Below the pieces are notes generated by a model. It saw only the letters and a program-made list of their open reading frames with translations, had not been told where the DNA came from and made no database searches. Positions 59,900 through 64,000 of a DNA stretch of 64,000 nt are shown here, one piece after another. Each line of letters starts with the position of its first letter. The stretch's first letter is position 1. The position numbers and the translations under genes were made by a program. The stretch is from Bacillota bacterium (GTDB lineage Bacteria > Bacillota > Clostridia > Acetivibrionales > JAEZXR01), in assembly GCA_023419605.1 (NCBI GenBank), contig JAEZXR010000045.1, forward strand, positions 62,001 through 126,000, written 5' to 3'.

Positions 59900-62101
59900 C
59901 TAATTGGCAAGATTCACACCTTCCTGGGATTGCACATCCTCCTTTGCCGTCTTTCTCCCTAAGAGAATCAGGGAACCCGTCAGGAATACTCCCCCTACTA
60001 CAGCCAATACCAACAAGTTCTTATAAAGGTAACTGTAATCGATGCCGGAGATGACTTCCTTAAGTGCATTTACAGAGTAGGTCATCGGCATGAAGGGATT
60101 CAGTACCGTAAAGAACTTTGGAACCAATTCCATGGGGAAGGTTCCTCCACAGGATGTCAACTGCAATATCAGGATAATAATGGCCAGGAACTTTCCTATG
60201 TCTTTCAGGTTGACGATCAGGAACTGCATAACAGTTACAAAGGACAGTGAAATAATGATACAGGTCAAATAGTAGATGGCAGTATTCTTAACCTGCAAAT
60301 GCAGCCCTGTCTGCAATACATAGCCCAGTACAATCGCCTGAACGACTCCCAGAAGAGAGTAGCGCAAGTAATTTTCAAACCCATAGGAATTTGTTTCGAA
60401 TTTGAAACGCACTTTCGGGTCCATATAAATTCCAAAGAACATCATAAGGGCACCCACCCAGAGTGAAAGCGACATGAAGTAAGGTGCAAATCCAGTACCG
60501 TAATCCGGAACCGGATTCAATTTGTCTTCCTTCAGTTTCACCGGCTGAGCCGCAAACTCATCCATTCCATTCAGCTTACCCATCTCATTGTTGGCTTTTA
60601 CAATGGCATCGGCAACGCCTTGATGCGCGTCATTGGCTCCTTTTTGCAAGTCGCCTGCACCCTCGTATAGCTTTTGTTCTCCATCCATAAACTTGCCGGC
60701 ATTGGCATTCAATTCACTGCTTCCTGCTGCAAGCTTGTCGATGCCCTGATTCAATGCTGTCAGTCCATTGTTCAGTTCGCCTGCACCGGAAGCCAGTAAA
60801 CCGGCATTTTGAGCGGCTGTCACCATGCTGCCGGATACACTCTGTACTCCCTGTTGAATCTGTCCATAGGATTGGGCCAGCTGCGCAGATCCCTGGGTCA
60901 GTTTCTGGGAGTTTTGTTCCAGAAGGTCCGTACCCGCCGCAACCTTCCTGCTTCCTTCCTCCAACTTTTGTGCCCCCTGGAGCAGTGCTGCTGAAGAAGA
61001 CTTCAGCTTTTGAGTAGAATTTTGCAGCTGTTCTGCACTGCCTTGAGATTGTTTGTATATGGACAGTATGCCTTGAATATTTTGATCGTTCATAGCCTCC
61101 GGGTGAGCCTTTACATAGGCCGTCATGTAGTCTGCAACGTTTTTATTGGCCTGTGCCGATTTTCCCACAGAATCAAGGAATAGGTTCAAGCCGCTATCAA
61201 ATGCCTTCATATTCGCCGTATACTCTGCCGTACCTTTGGATAACTCGCCAGCACCACCTTTTACAGCACTGATTCCGGTTCCGAATTGCTTCATTCCACC
61301 GTCAAGAGTCTGCAATCCTGCATTGAATTGGTGGGAGCCCTGTATCAGTTGCTGGATCTGGGTTGACCCTGCCGACAGCTTGCTGTAGAATTCCTGCAGG
61401 CCTCCTGCTATGGTCTTGCTGCCCCCTTCCAATTTCTGTGCGCCTGCCTTTGCATCGCTAAAACCGTTGTTTAGAGCACCCAGTCCGTCATTAAACAATT
61501 TTTGGTTATCTTTCAGCTCTCCGATGCCGGATTGCAGCGTTTTGGCCCCATCGGCAATCTTACCCAGACCATCCTCCAGTTCTTTTAAATCCTCCGGCAT
61601 TTTCCGGACTTCGACCACCATGTTGCTTACGATTTCCTTGGTTATATCCTTTGATATGTTATCCTTCACTTCCAGCATAACTCTGTTCAGAACCTGCCCC
61701 GCCAGGAAGTTCCTTTTTTCATTGGGTTCATACACGACGACTCCCTGGGTTTTCGAATCCTTGTCTGCGGAAGCAATGTTGGAGGAGAAGTCCTTGGGAA
61801 TAACGATTTCCGCATAGTAACGTCTGTTTTCGACTCCATCCTTTGCATCATTGTGATTTGTAATAACCCATTTCAGATTTCTATCCGATTGCAGGTGATC
61901 CGCAATTTCCTTTCCGAGATTTTTTGGAGTACCATTTATATCAGCCCCCTGATCTTCATTCACCACAGCCACAGGAAGGTCCTGAAGTTTACTGTAAGGA
62001 TCCCAAAATGCATCAAGATAGAAAAAGCTGTATACTAGGGGAATTAATATTACTGCGACGATAACTGCGTATTTTTTGAATTGCTTCATTGTAGAAAGCA
62101 T
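59900..62101 (-). CDS. YhgE/Pip family membrane protein
   Basis: The 733 residues start with one membrane segment and the family motif AVVNEDQGADINGTPKNLG. A very long extracytoplasmic part follows (about 180-520) with repeated Gly/Gln/Leu heptad-like units such as LQSGIGELKDNQKLFNDGLG, then five to six C-terminal membrane segments (about 550-720), as in ABC-2/YhgE proteins. Related proteins act as phage receptors (Pip) or in export, but this one is unassigned. The ATG at 62101 has AAGGAGG upstream. Probably controlled by the MarR regulator. Confidence 0.92.
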   Translation of the reverse strand: MLSTMKQFKKYAVIVAVILIPLVYSFFYLDAFWDPYSKLQDLPVAVVNEDQGADINGTPKNLGKEIADHLQSDRNLKWVITNHNDAKDGVENRRYYAEIVIPKDFSSNIASADKDSKTQGVVVYEPNEKRNFLAGQVLNRVMLEVKDNISKDITKEIVSNMVVEVRKMPEDLKELEDGLGKIADGAKTLQSGIGELKDNQKLFNDGLGALNNGFSDAKAGAQKLEGGSKTIAGGLQEFYSKLSAGSTQIQQLIQGSHQFNAGLQTLDGGMKQFGTGISAVKGGAGELSKGTAEYTANMKAFDSGLNLFLDSVGKSAQANKNVADYMTAYVKAHPEAMNDQNIQGILSIYKQSQGSAEQLQNSTQKLKSSSAALLQGAQKLEEGSRKVAAGTDLLEQNSQKLTQGSAQLAQSYGQIQQGVQSVSGSMVTAAQNAGLLASGAGELNNGLTALNQGIDKLAAGSSELNANAGKFMDGEQKLYEGAGDLQKGANDAHQGVADAIVKANNEMGKLNGMDEFAAQPVKLKEDKLNPVPDYGTGFAPYFMSLSLWVGALMMFFGIYMDPKVRFKFETNSYGFENYLRYSLLGVVQAIVLGYVLQTGLHLQVKNTAIYYLTCIIISLSFVTVMQFLIVNLKDIGKFLAIIILILQLTSCGGTFPMELVPKFFTVLNPFMPMTYSVNALKEVISGIDYSYLYKNLLVLAVVGGVFLTGSLILLGRKTAKEDVQSQEGVNLAN

Positions 62102-62151
62102 CAAATCAACCTCCTTTGATTGGAAAATTAAATATCTTGCAATTTAAATAT

Positions 62152-62164
62152 TTTGAAATTCAAA
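62152..62164. promoter_or_regulatory. Palindromic site ahead of yhgE, MarR-like operator
   Basis: TTTGAAATTCAAA within AATATTTTGAAATTCAAAG, between the yhgE start and the marR stop. A matching palindrome lies ahead of the regulator gene (62657-62671). Confidence 0.6.
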
Positions 62165-62185
62165 GTAATTCAGTAAAAAAACACG

Positions 62186-62653
62186 CTATAAAAGTTCGGA
62201 AAACTGGCTGTTAATCTTGGATAAGGCCTTTATCATTACTTGAAGTTCTTCCGGTGTGAGTATGCCAAAAAGCTTCTGTCCGACACGCTGTTTAAGCTCT
62301 ATTACCGACTTGAAAACTTCCTGTCCTTTATCCGACAACTTCACAAAAACCTGGCGGCGATCCTCCGCATCCCTGATTCTCTTTACATATCCCTTGGTGA
62401 TGAGCCTGTCAATGGTTACAGTAGGAGTGCCGCTGCTTACACCCAGCTTGCCTGCAATTTCCGACATGCTCTTCATCCCGTCGCAACTGATTACAAGGAT
62501 TGTATCGATCTCAATGAGAGTCAAATCATTCAAGTTCTTATAAAGATTTTTTTTGCTCTCCAGCTTGCTGATCTTTTCAAAAAGCTCCCTGAAAAGCTCA
62601 TCCACAAGCCGTACCTCATTGCTTATTTTCTCTTGTATTATAATCCCCTCCAA
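62186..62653 (-). CDS. MarR family transcriptional regulator
   Basis: The 155-residue product has the MarR winged-helix fold: MSEIAGKLGVSSGTPTVTID (recognition helix), LITKGYVKRIRDAEDRRQVF (wing, with the conserved Arg/Asp) and a C-terminal dimer helix. The start is unclear: the TTG at 62653 overlaps GGAGG, and a GTG at 62605 has GAGG 8 nt upstream, giving about 139 residues. Lies directly upstream of the YhgE gene, its likely target. Confidence 0.9.
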   Translation of the reverse strand: MEGIIIQEKISNEVRLVDELFRELFEKISKLESKKNLYKNLNDLTLIEIDTILVISCDGMKSMSEIAGKLGVSSGTPTVTIDRLITKGYVKRIRDAEDRRQVFVKLSDKGQEVFKSVIELKQRVGQKLFGILTPEELQVMIKALSKINSQFSELL

Positions 62654-62656
62654 ATA

Positions 62657-62671
62657 TTTTGAATTTCAAAA
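62657..62671. promoter_or_regulatory. Palindromic site ahead of marR
   Basis: TTTTGAATTTCAAAA, sharing the core of the site at 62152-62164; fits autoregulation. It lies within a few bases of the gene start. Confidence 0.6.
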
Positions 62672-62812
62672 CAATTTACTTATTTATAATAATACCGAAA
62701 AACCAATTTGTTAAATTGAATATTATTTTAAATTCGGCTTTATGATTTATTGTACCCCGTTTATTTCCATTTATCTTTATTTTTTATATAATCTCAATTT
62801 TTCTGTGAAAAC

Positions 62813-62859
62813 AGCAGAAGGGGTAAGAGTGCATGCACTCCCCCCCTTTTTCACAGCTT
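62813..62859. terminator. Long hairpin downstream of the GH2 gene
   Basis: On the minus strand CTGTGAAAA, a GGGG run and GAGTGCA pair with TGCACTC, CCCC and TTTTCACAG, a nested hairpin about 10 nt after the gene. There is no T-run on the minus strand, so its role as terminator is likely but unproven. Confidence 0.55.
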
Positions 62860-62868
62860 ACTACATAT

Positions 62869-64000
62869 TTAATCGATACTGTTGTAGAGCTTCTTTACAG
62901 TCCAATAGGCCATTTTAGGCTTCCTATACTCATTTACAATCCCCTTATTGTTAAAGCTCCTGGCTCTGCCCATTTCCATCTCCTTCGCCGTTCTTATGTC
63001 GCAGAACTGCCAGATGTAGGTACCCGCTAGCCTTGGATGGTTGAGGAACAGGTTCAGCGTATAGTTCAGATAGCTCTCCTGGTAGTTTTCCGTCCACTTC
63101 GGTCCTTCAAAGGTTACATCGCCATACAGTCCCGCTGCTCCAAATTCGGATATGATCATGGGCAGATGGGAAAGCCCTTCGTTTTCAAGCTTTGCACTTA
63201 CTTTATCAATAAACATTCCCCAGTCTTCCATTTTGTCGTGATACCATCCCAGATATTTGTTCAGACAGACAAGGTCCACCAAAGAGAAACAAATATCGTT
63301 TATATCCTTATAGGATGCATAGGTCAATAGCCTGCTGGAATCCAAACTCCTTACCTTTTCCACAAACAACTTCGTCATATCGAAGCAGGAAGACTCGTTG
63401 GAGTCAACCTCGTTGTGTACACTCCAGATGATAATGGAAGGGTGATGGTAATCTCTTTCCACCATTTCTTCCAGCATTCCAAGTCCTCGCTCTACGACTA
63501 CAGGGTTTCTGAAATGCTTGTTAAAGTACTGCCACATGGGGATTTCCTCCCAGAAAAGCAGCCCCTCCTGGTCGCACAGGTCCAGGAACAGCTCGGAGTT
63601 CGGATAATGGGACCCACGGATCGCGTTACAGCCCATACCCTTAATAATATCCATATCCCGCTTCATCAGCTTCAAAGGAATTGCAAATCCCCAGTCCGGG
63701 TGATCCTCATGCCGGTTCACCCCTTTTATGAAAATTTCCCTGCCATTCAACAGTATTTTCTGATTTTTTGCTTCGATCCTACGGAAACCGATCCTTTCAA
63801 TACTGTCATCTCCGTCGATTTCAACGGTAAACGTATATAGATTCGGTTTTCCTATATCCCACAGCTTTACATCTTTAACGGGTATACCGCCAAGCTTTAT
63901 ATTTGCTGCCAGTGTCCCCTCCTTCAGTGCATGCCGTGCAATAACCCGGTCATTCAGCAGAATCCGCAGCTCTCCCGCTGCTGCTTTCACCGAGAAAGCT
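62869..64000 (-). CDS. GH2-family glycosidase (beta-glucuronidase/beta-galactosidase type; partial, N-terminus outside window)
   Basis: The frame is open to the right edge (base 64000), so the N-terminal jelly-roll is cut. The visible 377 residues have an Ig-like domain end (IGFRRIEAKNQKILLNGREI), then the catalytic barrel with KGVNRHEDHPDWGFAIPL, the acid/base IIWSVHNEVDSN and the nucleophile region MIISEFGAAGLYGD. NxxHE-type motifs and length fit beta-glucuronidase-like GH2 rather than LacZ; the substrate is unproven. No signal peptide can be judged. Confidence 0.93.
   Translation of the reverse strand, partial: AFSVKAAAGELRILLNDRVIARHALKEGTLAANIKLGGIPVKDVKLWDIGKPNLYTFTVEIDGDDSIERIGFRRIEAKNQKILLNGREIFIKGVNRHEDHPDWGFAIPLKLMKRDMDIIKGMGCNAIRGSHYPNSELFLDLCDQEGLLFWEEIPMWQYFNKHFRNPVVVERGLGMLEEMVERDYHHPSIIIWSVHNEVDSNESSCFDMTKLFVEKVRSLDSSRLLTYASYKDINDICFSLVDLVCLNKYLGWYHDKMEDWGMFIDKVSAKLENEGLSHLPMIISEFGAAGLYGDVTFEGPKWTENYQESYLNYTLNLFLNHPRLAGTYIWQFCDIRTAKEMEMGRARSFNNKGIVNEYRKPKMAYWTVKKLYNSID

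Noticed and set aside
59900..62101. YhgE/Pip gene as a sign of prophage
   Set aside because: The historical name phage infection protein refers to a host membrane protein; no phage genes or attachment sites are nearby.

Overview
The window reads as chromosome from a motile, endospore-forming, low-to-mid GC Gram-positive anaerobe of the Clostridia. The evidence is a Bacillus/Clostridium-type fla/che operon (FliY, SwrD/FlbD and a YlxF/MotE-like protein in the usual order), CotF-like spore coat proteins, a PdaB-type deacetylase, DegS/DegU, T-box leaders, riboswitch-controlled ECF vitamin transporters and strong AGGAGG ribosome binding sites. The species cannot be named from the sequence. No CRISPR array, insertion sequence, integrase or prophage was seen.

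Layout. (1) 1-20136, minus strand: a near-continuous flagellar operon read flgB-flgC-fliE-fliF-fliG-fliH-fliI-fliJ-motE/ylxF-fliK-flgD-(TIGR02530)-flgE-flbD-fliL-fliM-fliY-cheY-fliO-fliP-fliQ-fliR-flhB-flhA. flhA runs off the left edge. The region ahead of flgB has two near-identical palindromes, a Spo0A-box match and a -10 element. (2) 20384-23757, minus: topA and dprA. (3) 23900-37930: metabolic and transport genes with several RNA switches: FMN riboswitch-ribU, azlCD, Tyr T-box-tyrS, a DUF4397 protein, a coiled-coil/beta-rich protein followed by two CotF-like proteins, an unidentified structured RNA, a split ThrE exporter, an ECF S-component, sfsA, THF riboswitch-folT, an acyl-ACP thioesterase, a DUF896 protein, a secreted helical protein and an RlmI-type methyltransferase. 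(4) 37960-42100: REP-like hairpins, an acyl-CoA ligase behind a T-box with a Leu (CUC) specifier, and a DegS/DegU pair. (5) 42260-42720: two tandem tRNA-Lys(CUU) genes, each with its own consensus promoter and terminator. (6) 42783-46020: a small secreted protein, a GH36 alpha-galactosidase and a lipoprotein. (7) 46241-51675: an extracellular-electron-transfer-like locus (DmkB-, EetB-, EetA- and FmnB-like genes on minus, divergent from a membrane-anchored Ndh2). (8) 51735-62653, minus: an SSB-like protein, a half-length Mur-ligase-like protein, PdaB, an exported unknown, a two-component system, a second deacetylase, a YhgE/Pip membrane protein and its MarR regulator. (9) 62869-64000: a GH2 glycosidase running off the right edge.

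How it fits together. The first 20 kb builds the flagellar export apparatus, basal body, hook and switch. The ECF S-components RibU, FolT and a third one supply vitamins; riboflavin uptake also supports the flavin chemistry predicted for the FmnB/Ndh2 locus. PdaB, the CotF-like proteins and the second deacetylase point to sporulation and wall modification.

The items most worth a second look are the EET-like locus, the Leu T-box ahead of an acyl-CoA ligase, a two-copy multi-hairpin intergenic element with a compensatory base-pair change, an unidentified terminator-ended RNA at 30848-31006, a 28-bp perfect inverted repeat over the pdaB start, and the palindrome pair ahead of flgB.
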